Shown: positions 1-6,275 of the stretch, in pieces | How the letters are laid out: each line of letters opens with the position of its first letter | How positions within the stretch are numbered: position 1 is the stretch's first letter | DNA from: an uncultured Eubacteriales bacterium | GTDB taxonomy: Bacteria; Bacillota; Clostridia; Oscillospirales; Oscillospiraceae | Length of the DNA stretch: 6,286 nucleotides | Direction of reading: 5' to 3' | Assembly (NCBI GenBank): GCA_900545515.1 | Contig: UQZA01000060.1 | Span: 1-6,286 of the forward strand | Notes under the pieces: generated by a model | What the model saw: the letters and a program-made list of their open reading frames with translations, nothing else | Told to the model about the DNA's origin: nothing | Database searches by the model: none | Translations under genes and position numbers: made by a program

Positions 1-3000
1 ACCAGGCCGTTGGTGCTGTCCTGAGGGGCGGGGATTTGGATGGAAATGGTCTTCTCATTTGCCTGGGGAGCCTGCACGGTCTCTTGCGGTAGGGACTGAA
101 GCTTGCCATTCACTGGCTGCTCCTGCTGATTGGTGGCGGAATGGAGCGTCCCGGCGGAGATCTCCTGCGTTTCCTGCAATGCGGACAGGTCCAGCTGCTT
201 CATGGGAAGCTCTGCTTGCAAAATAGGCAGAACACATCCATTTAGGCTCTGGGAGCTGGGGATTTCGCCATTGGATTCGGCGCAATACAACACAGCGGGG
301 TAGTTTTGGTCACCCAGGTTGCCCAAGCGCACTGCCGTCAGGTTCAGACTGTCTGGCTCCTTGGCGTACAGTAGGAACAATTCGCTGGTATCTCCGGTAA
401 AGTAGGACAGCACCAGATGACCGGTCTGCTGGTCCTCCACCATGGAACAGTACTGGAAATCACCCTCCTGCAGGAAGGGTAGTTTACCTGCCAGGTCTGT
501 TGAGAGCAGGCCGGTGATGTAGCAGCCGTAGCCATCGTTTTCCAGTGCGTACAGGTTCAAAATCCAGAGGTAACCTGCAGCATCCAGAAGGTAGAAGCGC
601 TCTGTATCCTGAACGATGTCCACTGTGGTACCATCCTCCAAAGTGGACTGTGCGGTCACCTGCTCATAGCCGCCAGAGGCGATTGCCACAAAGCTGCTGC
701 AGTTGGTGGTCATGGTCAGGTAGCCTGAGAGATCAAAGCCGGAAGTCAGCTGGGCATTGTCTGCCAGACTGCCCGGGCTGCCAATATACGGTCCGTAAAT
801 GCTGACGGCATCGTCCGGTTGTCCCAGATACTCACACACTGCCATGTCCCAGGACGGCAATCCCCCTTGGACTGGCCCGGAGGTCAGTAGCGTTTTGCCT
901 GTACTCTCGTCCACCTGGCGCATGGTATAGTTCCGGTCTGCTCCCTGGACGTACAGGTGGTTGGTGCGCTTTTCATAGGCTGCAGAAATGGGGGCAGCCT
1001 CTACCGTGGGTCCCGCAGTCCAACCGTCGTTTTGAGCCATATCCCATGTAAAGAGCTGTGCCTGTCCGCCCTCACGTCTCACGACGCCCTTTAGAGTCAG
1101 GTCCACCGGCTCCACGGTCACCTGGCAGGAAGCGGAAAAGCTGGGGTCCAGGGCCGAGGTAGCAGTGACGGTGCAGACGCCTGCAGACAGGGCGGTTACT
1201 CCACCGGTTTCATCCACGGCAACCACGGCGCTGTTGGAGGAGGTCCAGGTTACCTCCCGATTGGAAGCGGTCCAAGGCAAGACAGAGGCTTCCAGCTGCG
1301 CCTCCTCCTTTGTTTTTAGCGTCATGGTACTGGCTGACAGTGCTACCTGCTCCACTTGTTCTGTCATCTGGCTCCAGCCAGCGTCTTCGTGCCGGTCCAA
1401 ATCCCGAACAAAGAGGGCCACAACCGGATCATCAAAGAAATTCGCCGGCTGCTTCTGGCACGCGGCTGTTTCCGGATGGATTTGGAACAGCTTGGCGGTG
1501 TTGAACCAGTCCTCACTTTCGCTATCATATTGGGTCCAATACAAGAGGCCATCGTTGCAGTTCCACTCCAGGGATTGCCCGGTGCTGGTGGCTACAGGTT
1601 CTACGGTGATCTCTTCCCCTGTCCACTCGTCCATGTCGGTGTATACAGGCTTTCCTAGCAGCTCCGGTGTGTCCATCGCCTCCAGGGTGAAGCGGTACAG
1701 GCCATTGTCATCACAGCTCAGGCTGTAGAATGTTCCGCTTTCATCGCAGGCCAAGGTACTGGTGCGAATCCCGGGATTGCCAAGCATCGTGCTTTCACCG
1801 GTGCGCTTATCTATGCGTACCAGGCCGTCCGCCTCGGAAATGCCGTAGAGGTAACCGTCCGCAGGGTTGTAGGCCAGGTCTGTAGGGGCCGTTTCCAAGG
1901 TCCGGATATACTGGGCGCCAGACCGCAGGTCCTCTGTTTGTACATACAGCCGACCTCCGGAAGTGCTGGAAAATACGTAACCATCTGCGTTTGTGGCGGC
2001 GATGATGTCGCCTACTTCGCTGACTTGCTCGCCAAATTCATCCTCACTGTCCTGGTTAAATTGCAGCCATTCCCCAAACCAGAAGGAGCCGAAGGTATAT
2101 CCCTTCTGTACATTACCCAAGAGCTCTCCCAGGCTGATATCGTAGGCGGCAACGTTTGCAGCATAATCATATACAAAAATCCGCAGACGATCGCCGGTAA
2201 AACTTCCCAAGGTCGTGACGGAAATTTCAACCGTCTCTCCACCAGTCTGCTGGTTTGGAGTTTTTAAGCTGAAGATCCCACCATTGTCCGGATTTTGGAC
2301 GATGCATGCAGCGATGTAATGATTGTCTTTTGCGGTTACAGTTAGGGTTTTCTGGATGGGATCTATGCTGACGCCGGTGATTTCCGGTGCAGTATTGTCG
2401 ATGGTCACAGGCAGGCTGATGCTGGCGCCCTCGCCCAGTTCCTCCCAGTTGATCTGACCTGTGGCAGGATTTACGTAATACTCTGGCACAAGGGTAAGCT
2501 GCACCTGGGCCTTCGTTCCCTCTGGCAGAGGCTCGCCCTTGGCGTTCGTACCCTGCCAGGTCAGGTTCGCTACAAGCTGCGACGGAATCCATGCATCGGA
2601 TGCGCTGTAATAGAAGCCGCTGTTGATGCCATCTAGGTTCCGTTCTTTGTAAATCTCGCCGGTTTCCGGGTTAAAAATTTGCACCTTGCCGCTGGCGGCA
2701 TTGCGGATGGGATTCACAAAGTATTGGCAAAGTGCGTCCCCGTTTTGATTGTTCAAGGAAGCCCGTTCCGGGAGATAATTTTCTTGAGGTCCAAAATTTG
2801 AAACTGGGTTTCCGCCCCAAATATAGGAGTTCGAGGAGTTTGCGGAGATTCCAGTGATGGCGTTCACATAGGCAGAACCCATATAAGGACTCTTGACATT
2901 TGCTCCTGCATCATAAACATATAGACTTTCATTTTCAAACATAGAGGCGTCTGTCCAGTTTCCATAGAAAGCCAGTACCGGAATGGAGTGGGTTACACTC

Positions 3001-5810
3001 TGGACCCCCTCGCTGGTGGCAGTGGGGGCCGCGAATACATAGCCTTGCACATATGCGCCCGATTCGTACTTCTCATCCAGGGCTTTCTTCTGCGCCTCGG
3101 TCAGGGTCATGGTCACGGTGATGTCTGTCTTCCCACCGGCGGGCAGGGTCACGGTGCCACCGTTCAGGCCTTCCAGAAGCAGGTAAGCGTCATAGGTGGT
3201 CACGGCTCCGCTGCCGTCCAGGTCAGCGTAGTCCAGAGCAAAAATTTCCTCCCGGTTACCGGCAATGTAATCCAGCAGAGCTTGGGCGTCGTCCCGGTTG
3301 ACGGTTCCATTGCCGTCAAAGTCCATGTGGATGAGGCGGCTATCCGCTTCCACGGTTTTGCCGTCCACGGTCCAGGTGACGTCCGCATCCAGAGTGGTTG
3401 TGGTCTTACTCAGATACCAGGCCGTTTCAAATTCTTCGCCGATTTCCTCCAGCCATTGGTCGCTCTCTGAGGCATAGTCCTCAAACAGATCTTGGGTGAA
3501 CAGAGCTGCAGACAGCAGATACTCCTGACTCTCATCCGTCAGGTTGCTCAGAGTGAAGCGGAATTGGTACTTGCCCGTCCGCTCCGGATCGTCCCCCAGC
3601 TCCGCCTTCACCTTACCGTCAGGCTGGCCGTCTACCAGCACATAGGAGCTGGCGGAAATGGCGCTGCCCACATTGGCCAGGCCCGCGCCCTGCTGGATGG
3701 CGGGGTAATAGGAACCGCTTTCTACGTCCATCAGGGGTTCGGCCGTGCTCATGAGAAGAGATTGCGCCAAAACCCGGGTGCTAAGGCCTGTCTGCTCCTG
3801 CAAACCGGCCTCTTCCATGTACTGGGCCACCAGGGCGGTCATGCCTGCAATCTGGGGAGAGGCCATGGAGGTGCCGGACATGGTCTCGTAGCTCTCGCCA
3901 CCGGGAATCACGCCGTTCACCGAGTAGATGTTGCCGCCAGGGGCGGTGATTTCCGGCTTCAGCTCCAGGGAGCCGGGCACGCCCCAGCTGGAGAAGTCGC
4001 TCATGGTGACAGGGGTATCGTATACCACGGAGGAGGCGCCCTCCGCTACGGTCAGAGTTCCGGTGTAATACCAGGTCTCCCCGGCTTCGTCCTTCACAGC
4101 TTCCGCTTGCTCCTTCATCCAAGCGCCGTCTGCCTGGGTGATGGACACGCAGGGGGCGGAGCCGGTGTAGTCGCTCAGATCCATGTTGATGGAGCCGGCT
4201 TCGTTGTTATAAATGAGAATGGCCGCCGCTCCGGCTTCTGCCGCATACTCGGCCTTATCCGCAAAGCTAATCTCACCCCGGGCGCACACAGCTACTTTGC
4301 CAGTGAGGTCTATGCCGTCCCATGCCTCATCGTCGCCAATGCCATCAATGAGCACATACGCCAGGTCCTGCCCGGCCAGGGTGGCCATGGCATTAGCAGT
4401 AGATTCTGTTTCCGTATAGAAGATCTGACGGTCCCCCACAGTCAAGTATTGGCCGGTATAGCCCACATTGTCCGCAGAGGCTACGGTGAAGGAATTGGTG
4501 TAGGAACCGGGGGAGCCCACCATATCCAGGCTCACGGAATCGCTGTACAGGTGGCCGTTCCAGGCGCCGTCGGCCCAGGTACCGGCGTTGCCGGCAGCCA
4601 CGGCCACCACGGTATCCGTCTCCTTCAGCTGCTCCAGGAAGCCTTGATAGGTCTCGTTGTCAGTATTGCCGGGATTGGAGGAACCCAGAGACAGGTTCAC
4701 CACGTCGCAGCCCAGCAAAATGGCGTCTTCTATGGCCGCCATGTAGTCGGAGTCATAAGCGCCGCCGTTTTTGCCAAAGACCTTCATGGTGATGAGCTGT
4801 GCGTCCGGGGCCACGCCCTGGACCTTCACCGCTTCCAAAGCGCTGACAAATCCATCCTCTGTCTTTATGTACCGGTTTGCAGTGGCAATCCCCGCCACGT
4901 GGGAGCCGTGCTCACCCTGGTCATCGTTGTCGTGGGTCACATCCAGGTCCCCGTCCACGTAGTTGTAGTGAAAGGGCAGCTTGGCGGTGCCATACAGCTG
5001 CTCCACCGTGGGGGTAGCTGCTGTGGGCTTGCCGTTTTGCAGGGTCCGCTTATAGGCGTTCAGCTGAGGAAGTACCGCGCCGATTTCCGCTGCATCCAGA
5101 AGATCATAGGCTTCGCCGCTGGCCTTCTCGTCCTCCGCCAGTGCGTATGCAAAGGCGTCGGCATCAAAAGACTTGTGATCTGTGTCGGTACCGGTGTCAA
5201 TGACGGCAATTCGCATCCCTGCACCGGTATATCCGGCGGCGTAGGCGGCAGAGGTACCAATCATCTCACCAGAGGTTGCCATATTGGGGTCGGCCTCTCC
5301 TGTGGCGTACACCGCAGGCTCATACCGGATCTCCAGAATGACCTTCTTCACCCCGAGTACTGCCTGGATGGCTTCGATGTCTCCATAGGCCACATCTGCG
5401 GAAATCAGGTTGGCCGCCAAGGTCAGGTTCCACACCACATCCAGCTCTTCCCCAGATAGGGCCTGCCGGGAAATGGTCTGGGCCATGGTCTCCTGGCCCT
5501 TCTGCAGACCGGAGCGGTAAGCCGTGGCGCCCCCGTTAGAAACAATGTCCGCCGTGGCATAGCCCCGCTCCAGGGTGGAGGGCTCCTCCAGGACGATTGA
5601 GACCCGGACGGTCTCATTCGCGTCATAGAGTGTCTCCGGTGTTGTCTCTTCAACCGGTTCCCGGAGTTCCAGCACCTGGGCGTCCTCCACCTCAGTGAAA
5701 GGAACCTGCCAGGTTCCATTCTCCGGTGCGGCATAGGCCGCCGGAACCAGGGACAGCACCATACACACTGCCAGCAGCAGCGCAAGGGCCTTGCGAGTAC
5801 GTTCTCTCAT
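1..5810 (-). CDS. Secreted multidomain S8 (subtilisin-like) serine protease, C5a-peptidase/lactocepin type, 3' end beyond the window
   Basis: An unbroken minus-strand frame runs from ATG at 5810-5808 to the left edge, giving 1936 codons plus two bases with no stop, so the C-terminus is missing. The start is set by AGAAGG seven bases upstream and by the signal peptide that follows at once. The catalytic set is complete: Asp205 (AVIDTGTD), His301 (EHGSHVAGI), Asn408 of the oxyanion hole (AAGNAG) and Ser648 (SGTSMASPQ). Residues 60-166 resemble a propeptide. Accessory domains follow: PA insert, Fn3-like domain with nested dockerin, Ig-like segments including DNTAPEITG at 1138-1146, propeller-like repeats and Big_2. 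This order is known from cell-envelope proteases that cut extracellular proteins or peptides; the substrate here is unknown. The visible part already exceeds typical C5a peptidases (about 1100-1200 residues). No surface anchor (SLH, LPXTG) is visible, but one could lie past the left edge. The protease call is secure; exact domain borders are by eye. Confidence 0.95.
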   Translation of the reverse strand, partial: MRERTRKALALLLAVCMVLSLVPAAYAAPENGTWQVPFTEVEDAQVLELREPVEETTPETLYDANETVRVSIVLEEPSTLERGYATADIVSNGGATAYRSGLQKGQETMAQTISRQALSGEELDVVWNLTLAANLISADVAYGDIEAIQAVLGVKKVILEIRYEPAVYATGEADPNMATSGEMIGTSAAYAAGYTGAGMRIAVIDTGTDTDHKSFDADAFAYALAEDEKASGEAYDLLDAAEIGAVLPQLNAYKRTLQNGKPTAATPTVEQLYGTAKLPFHYNYVDGDLDVTHDNDDQGEHGSHVAGIATANRYIKTEDGFVSALEAVKVQGVAPDAQLITMKVFGKNGGAYDSDYMAAIEDAILLGCDVVNLSLGSSNPGNTDNETYQGFLEQLKETDTVVAVAAGNAGTWADGAWNGHLYSDSVSLDMVGSPGSYTNSFTVASADNVGYTGQYLTVGDRQIFYTETESTANAMATLAGQDLAYVLIDGIGDDEAWDGIDLTGKVAVCARGEISFADKAEYAAEAGAAAILIYNNEAGSINMDLSDYTGSAPCVSITQADGAWMKEQAEAVKDEAGETWYYTGTLTVAEGASSVVYDTPVTMSDFSSWGVPGSLELKPEITAPGGNIYSVNGVIPGGESYETMSGTSMASPQIAGMTALVAQYMEEAGLQEQTGLSTRVLAQSLLMSTAEPLMDVESGSYYPAIQQGAGLANVGSAISASSYVLVDGQPDGKVKAELGDDPERTGKYQFRFTLSNLTDESQEYLLSAALFTQDLFEDYASESDQWLEEIGEEFETAWYLSKTTTTLDADVTWTVDGKTVEADSRLIHMDFDGNGTVNRDDAQALLDYIAGNREEIFALDYADLDGSGAVTTYDAYLLLEGLNGGTVTLPAGGKTDITVTMTLTEAQKKALDEKYESGAYVQGYVFAAPTATSEGVQSVTHSIPVLAFYGNWTDASMFENESLYVYDAGANVKSPYMGSAYVNAITGISANSSNSYIWGGNPVSNFGPQENYLPERASLNNQNGDALCQYFVNPIRNAASGKVQIFNPETGEIYKERNLDGINSGFYYSASDAWIPSQLVANLTWQGTNAKGEPLPEGTKAQVQLTLVPEYYVNPATGQINWEELGEGASISLPVTIDNTAPEITGVSIDPIQKTLTVTAKDNHYIAACIVQNPDNGGIFSLKTPNQQTGGETVEISVTTLGSFTGDRLRIFVYDYAANVAAYDISLGELLGNVQKGYTFGSFWFGEWLQFNQDSEDEFGEQVSEVGDIIAATNADGYVFSSTSGGRLYVQTEDLRSGAQYIRTLETAPTDLAYNPADGYLYGISEADGLVRIDKRTGESTMLGNPGIRTSTLACDESGTFYSLSCDDNGLYRFTLEAMDTPELLGKPVYTDMDEWTGEEITVEPVATSTGQSLEWNCNDGLLYWTQYDSESEDWFNTAKLFQIHPETAACQKQPANFFDDPVVALFVRDLDRHEDAGWSQMTEQVEQVALSASTMTLKTKEEAQLEASVLPWTASNREVTWTSSNSAVVAVDETGGVTALSAGVCTVTATSALDPSFSASCQVTVEPVDLTLKGVVRREGGQAQLFTWDMAQNDGWTAGPTVEAAPISAAYEKRTNHLYVQGADRNYTMRQVDESTGKTLLTSGPVQGGLPSWDMAVCEYLGQPDDAVSIYGPYIGSPGSLADNAQLTSGFDLSGYLTMTTNCSSFVAIASGGYEQVTAQSTLEDGTTVDIVQDTERFYLLDAAGYLWILNLYALENDGYGCYITGLLSTDLAGKLPFLQEGDFQYCSMVEDQQTGHLVLSYFTGDTSELFLLYAKEPDSLNLTAVRLGNLGDQNYPAVLYCAESNGEIPSSQSLNGCVLPILQAELPMKQLDLSALQETQEISAGTLHSATNQQEQPVNGKLQSLPQETVQAPQANEKTISIQIPAPQDSTNGL
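54..218 (-). other. Q/E/P-rich linker (residues about 1865-1919)
   Basis: After the last propeller-like strand the composition changes to a polar stretch rich in Gln, Glu, Pro, Ser and Thr without aromatic residues, for example QETQEISAGTLHSATNQQEQ and QSLPQETVQAPQAN. It looks like a flexible extracellular linker. The next residues, KTISIQIPAPQDSTNGL, return to beta-strand character and end at the window edge, so at least one more domain is expected downstream. Confidence 0.6.
276..1103 (-). other. Propeller-like repeats, second group (residues about 1570-1845)
   Basis: Repeats resume after Big_2 with the same strand-turn-aromatic rhythm: PISAAYEKRTNHLYVQGADR (1607-1626) followed by MRQVDESTGKTLL, MAVCEYLGQPDDAVSIYG (from 1656), VDIVQDTERFYLLDAAGYLW (about 1730) and YCSMVEDQQTGHLVLSYFTG (1787-1806). 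The repeats are more diverged than in the first group. The simplest reading is that both groups belong to one propeller with Big_2 inserted between blades, but two separate beta domains are also possible. Confidence 0.4.
1113..1355 (-). other. Big_2 (bacterial Ig-like group 2) domain (residues 1486-1566)
   Basis: An 81-residue domain with nearly every Big_2 hallmark: VEQVALSASTMTLKTKEEAQ as the opening strands, LEASVLPWTASNREVTWTSS with the central Trp, NSAVVAVDETGGVTALSAG as the turn motif, and CTVTATSALDPSFSASCQVT as the closing strands. Such domains occur on surface proteins as spacers or adhesion modules. Here it lies between two propeller-like stretches. The length is normal for the family, and no residues appear lost. 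Confidence 0.9.
1407..2009 (-). other. Beta-propeller-like repeats, first group (residues about 1268-1468)
   Basis: About four imperfect repeats share a hydrophobic strand, an Asp/Asn-Gly turn, an aromatic strand and a closing strand. Examples are DIIAATNADGYVFSS (1268), TDLAYNPADGYLYGISE (1310), STLACDESGTFYSLSC (1351) and QSLEWNCNDGLLYWTQYD (1412). The segments between them, such as LVRIDKRTGESTMLG and LFQIHPETAACQ, look like the outer strands of blades. The pattern fits WD40- or YncE-like blades, which usually serve binding. The blade count and fold are inference from the repeat rhythm. Confidence 0.55.
2961..3614 (-). other. Fn3-like (C5a-peptidase type) domain split by a dockerin insert (residues about 733-950)
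   Basis: The first half (about 733-825) carries beta strands such as GKYQFRFTLSNLTDES and runs to TLDADVTWTVDGKTVEADS. The second half (about 886-950) has GTVTLPAGGKTDITVTMTLT, then EKYESGAYVQGYVFAA and HSIPVLAFYGNW. These are the typical middle and end of the Fn3-like domain that follows the catalytic domain in lactocepins and C5a peptidases, including the proline-glycine strand turn and the final PVLAFYGNW. The two halves are separated by the calcium-loop module at 830-883, so the domain reads as one fold with an insertion in a loop. Confidence 0.75.
3162..3323 (-). other. Dockerin-like calcium-binding module (residues 830-883)
   Basis: Two EF-hand-like loops occur in the dockerin spacing. 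Loop 1 is DFDGNGTVNRDD, with ligands at positions 1, 3, 5, 9 and 12: Asp830, Asp832, Asn834, Asn838 and Asp841. It is followed by the helix AQALLDYIAG. Loop 2 is DLDGSGAVTTYD with Asp863, Asp865, Ser867, Thr871 and Asp874, then the helix AYLLLEGL. The duplicated loop-helix layout and length of about 54 residues match type I dockerins. Dockerins bind cohesin domains or act as calcium-stabilised structural units; which applies here cannot be told. The module sits inside the Fn3-like domain rather than at a terminus. Confidence 0.85.
3636..5258 (-). other. Peptidase S8 catalytic domain (residues about 185-725)
   Basis: Subtilisin fold, with Asp205, His301, Asn408 and Ser648 in the family order. 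Flanking motifs fit the C5a-peptidase-like branch of S8A: YNYVDGDLDVTHDNDDQGEH before the catalytic His, GVAPDAQLITMKVF after it, and DVVNLSLGSS in the core. Asp and His are 96 residues apart, against 32 in classical subtilisin, because a helical-looking insert of roughly 55-60 residues (about 213-275, rich in Ala, Glu and Leu) lies between them. Asn and Ser are 240 residues apart because of the PA insert. The usual HGTH is HGSH here, a conservative change that should not abolish activity. All catalytic residues being intact argues for an active enzyme. Confidence 0.93.
4086..4403 (-). other. PA (protease-associated) domain inserted in the S8 domain (residues about 470-575)
   Basis: The signature begins at Gly504-Lys505 with GKVAVCARGEISFADKAEYA and continues with AGAAAILIYNNEAG, ending near APCVSITQADG. 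This matches the PA fold that sits between the oxyanion Asn and the catalytic Ser in C5a peptidases and lactocepins. In relatives the PA domain lies over or near the active-site cleft and influences substrate access. That role is taken from the family and is not shown by this sequence. Confidence 0.85.
5730..5810 (-). other. Signal peptide of the S8 protease (residues 1-27)
   Basis: The N-terminus has a basic n-region (Arg2, Arg4, Arg6, Lys7), a hydrophobic core from Ala8 to Val22 and the motif Ala25-Tyr26-Ala27, a good signal peptidase I site with cleavage likely before Ala28. This predicts Sec-dependent export. Cys16 sits inside the core, but it is preceded by Ala-Val rather than a lipobox and is not a lipidation site. 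The segment 28-59 after the cleavage site is acidic and leads into the propeptide-like region. Confidence 0.88.
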
Positions 5811-5817
5811 CTTTGGA

Positions 5818-5823
5818 CCTTCT
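5818..5823 (-). promoter_or_regulatory. Ribosome binding site of the S8 protease gene
   Basis: On the minus strand AGAAGG lies within AGAAAGAAGGTCC, seven bases before the ATG at 5810. It is a strong Shine-Dalgarno match at ideal spacing and fixes the start codon together with the signal peptide. Confidence 0.85.
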
Positions 5824-5844
5824 TTCTGATTGGCTTGGTAACAC

Positions 5845-5897
5845 TTGCCGGTTTGCAGTTTATGCACCAGCTTTTCCCGTTTACTGCAAACCGGCAA
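5845..5897. repeat. Perfect 15-bp inverted repeat in the leader of the protease gene
   Basis: The arms at 5845-5859 (TTGCCGGTTTGCAGT) and 5883-5897 (ACTGCAAACCGGCAA) are exact reverse complements, separated by a 23-base loop. An outer pair, CTTGGTA at 5834-5840 and TACCAAG at 5913-5919, could extend the structure. No T-run follows on either strand, so it is not a standard intrinsic terminator. It lies 35 to 87 bases upstream of the start codon. It could be a 5' mRNA hairpin or a binding site for a dimeric regulator. Confidence 0.8.
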
Positions 5898-5908
5898 CTT
5901 CCACTTAG

Positions 5909-5937
5909 GGTATACCAAGTTACCTGTCGAAATGCAA
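5909..5937 (-). promoter_or_regulatory. Candidate extended -10 promoter for the S8 protease gene
   Basis: On the minus strand TTGCAT (5932-5937) and TATACC (5909-5914) are 17 bases apart, and TGG directly before the -10 fits the TGn extended motif. Matches to consensus are 3 of 6 at -35 and 4 of 6 at -10. Transcription would begin near 5900, so the inverted repeat would lie at the 5' end of the mRNA. It is a plausible but modest match. Confidence 0.4.
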
Positions 5938-5946
5938 ACCCCTTTT

Positions 5947-6075
5947 TCATTTTTTATTGCTCTCGCCGCATACCCGTAATGCAAAGGCACCAAACATCAG
6001 TAAAGCAAAAGCCGCTATCTCTCCCGACATCTGCATAGAAACCCAGGGATCATGATACCAATCCGTTTCCTCCAT
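5947..6075 (-). CDS. Possible 42-residue membrane microprotein
   Basis: The frame starts at ATG 6075-6073, with AGGTGG (6081-6086) five bases upstream as a fair ribosome binding site, and ends at TGA 5949-5947. The peptide opens with the acidic, aromatic MEETDWYHDPWVSMQ. A hydrophobic segment follows (about residues 20-33, IAAFALLMFGAFAL), then a tail with Arg34, Cys36 and a final SNKK. This would suit a single-pass membrane peptide with its basic end inside. The same frame extends back to a TTG at 6141, but that has no ribosome binding site. It lies 136 bases upstream of the protease start on the same strand. I do not recognise a family. Its reality rests on the start signal and hydrophobic pattern only, and it could be a chance frame. 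Confidence 0.35.
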   Translation of the reverse strand: MEETDWYHDPWVSMQMSGEIAAFALLMFGAFALRVCGESNKK

Positions 6076-6143
6076 TCTTGCCACCTGCTTTAGAGGGGTA
6101 GGACCATGTGTCTGTCTGGCAGAAATATGGTGCCTTTTCAATC

Positions 6144-6160
6144 CGAATTTAGTAAATTCG
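6144..6160. promoter_or_regulatory. Perfect 8+1+8 palindrome, possible operator
   Basis: CGAATTTA and TAAATTCG flank a single central base, forming a 17-base dyad with no mismatch. The arms are too close to form an RNA hairpin with a loop, so a DNA site for a dimeric regulator is the more natural reading. It lies about 70 bases upstream of the possible microprotein start. No known regulator motif is recognised. Confidence 0.4.
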
Positions 6161-6246
6161 TAATGCCTACTCTAGCCCGTGTAATCACGCGCGAGTTGTG
6201 AACACTTTTTTACGATGTCTCTTAACCGCTTCCGCTTCTACTTACT

Positions 6247-6275
6247 TAAATATATTTGCTAACATTTTATGTAAA
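6247..6275 (-). promoter_or_regulatory. Weak promoter-like match in the AT-rich right end
   Basis: On the minus strand TTTACA (6270-6275, 5 of 6 to the -35 consensus) is followed 17 bases later by TATTTA (6247-6252, 3 of 6), or 15 bases later by TATATT (6249-6254, 5 of 6 at short spacing). The surrounding 46 bases hold only 9 G or C. It could drive the leader and the microprotein, but AT-rich DNA gives such matches by chance. Confidence 0.2.

Noticed and set aside
1165..1728. Plus-strand open frame of 187 codons opposite the Big_2 and propeller region
   Set aside because: Its Ser/Thr/Val-rich translation has no motif, and the minus strand here carries a clear Big_2 domain in the continuous protease frame.
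3492..5459. A 655-codon open frame on the plus strand across the protease region
   Set aside because: It is in exact codon register opposite the protease, so its stops arise only from TTA, CTA or TCA codons in the protease, which this GC-rich part avoids. Its translation is a Gly/His/Val-rich sequence with no recognisable motif, while the minus strand encodes a textbook protease.
5423..5785. Minus-strand open frame of 120 codons near the protease start
   Set aside because: It is a shifted frame over the signal peptide and propeptide, with a Trp/Arg-rich translation and no proper start signal.
5730..5810. Lipoprotein signal peptide using Cys16
   Set aside because: Residues before Cys16 are Leu-Ala-Val, without the small residue needed at -1, and a good AYA signal peptidase I site follows at 25-27.
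5845..5897. Inverted repeat as a rho-independent terminator
   Set aside because: The loop is 23 bases and neither arm is followed by a T-run on either strand.
5835..6038. Plus-strand 67-codon frame in the leader region
   Set aside because: No ribosome binding site, no recognisable domain, and it runs through the inverted repeat and opposite the candidate promoter.
6226..6238. Short tandem CCGCTT repeat
   Set aside because: Only two copies of a 6-mer, too little to count as a repeat element.
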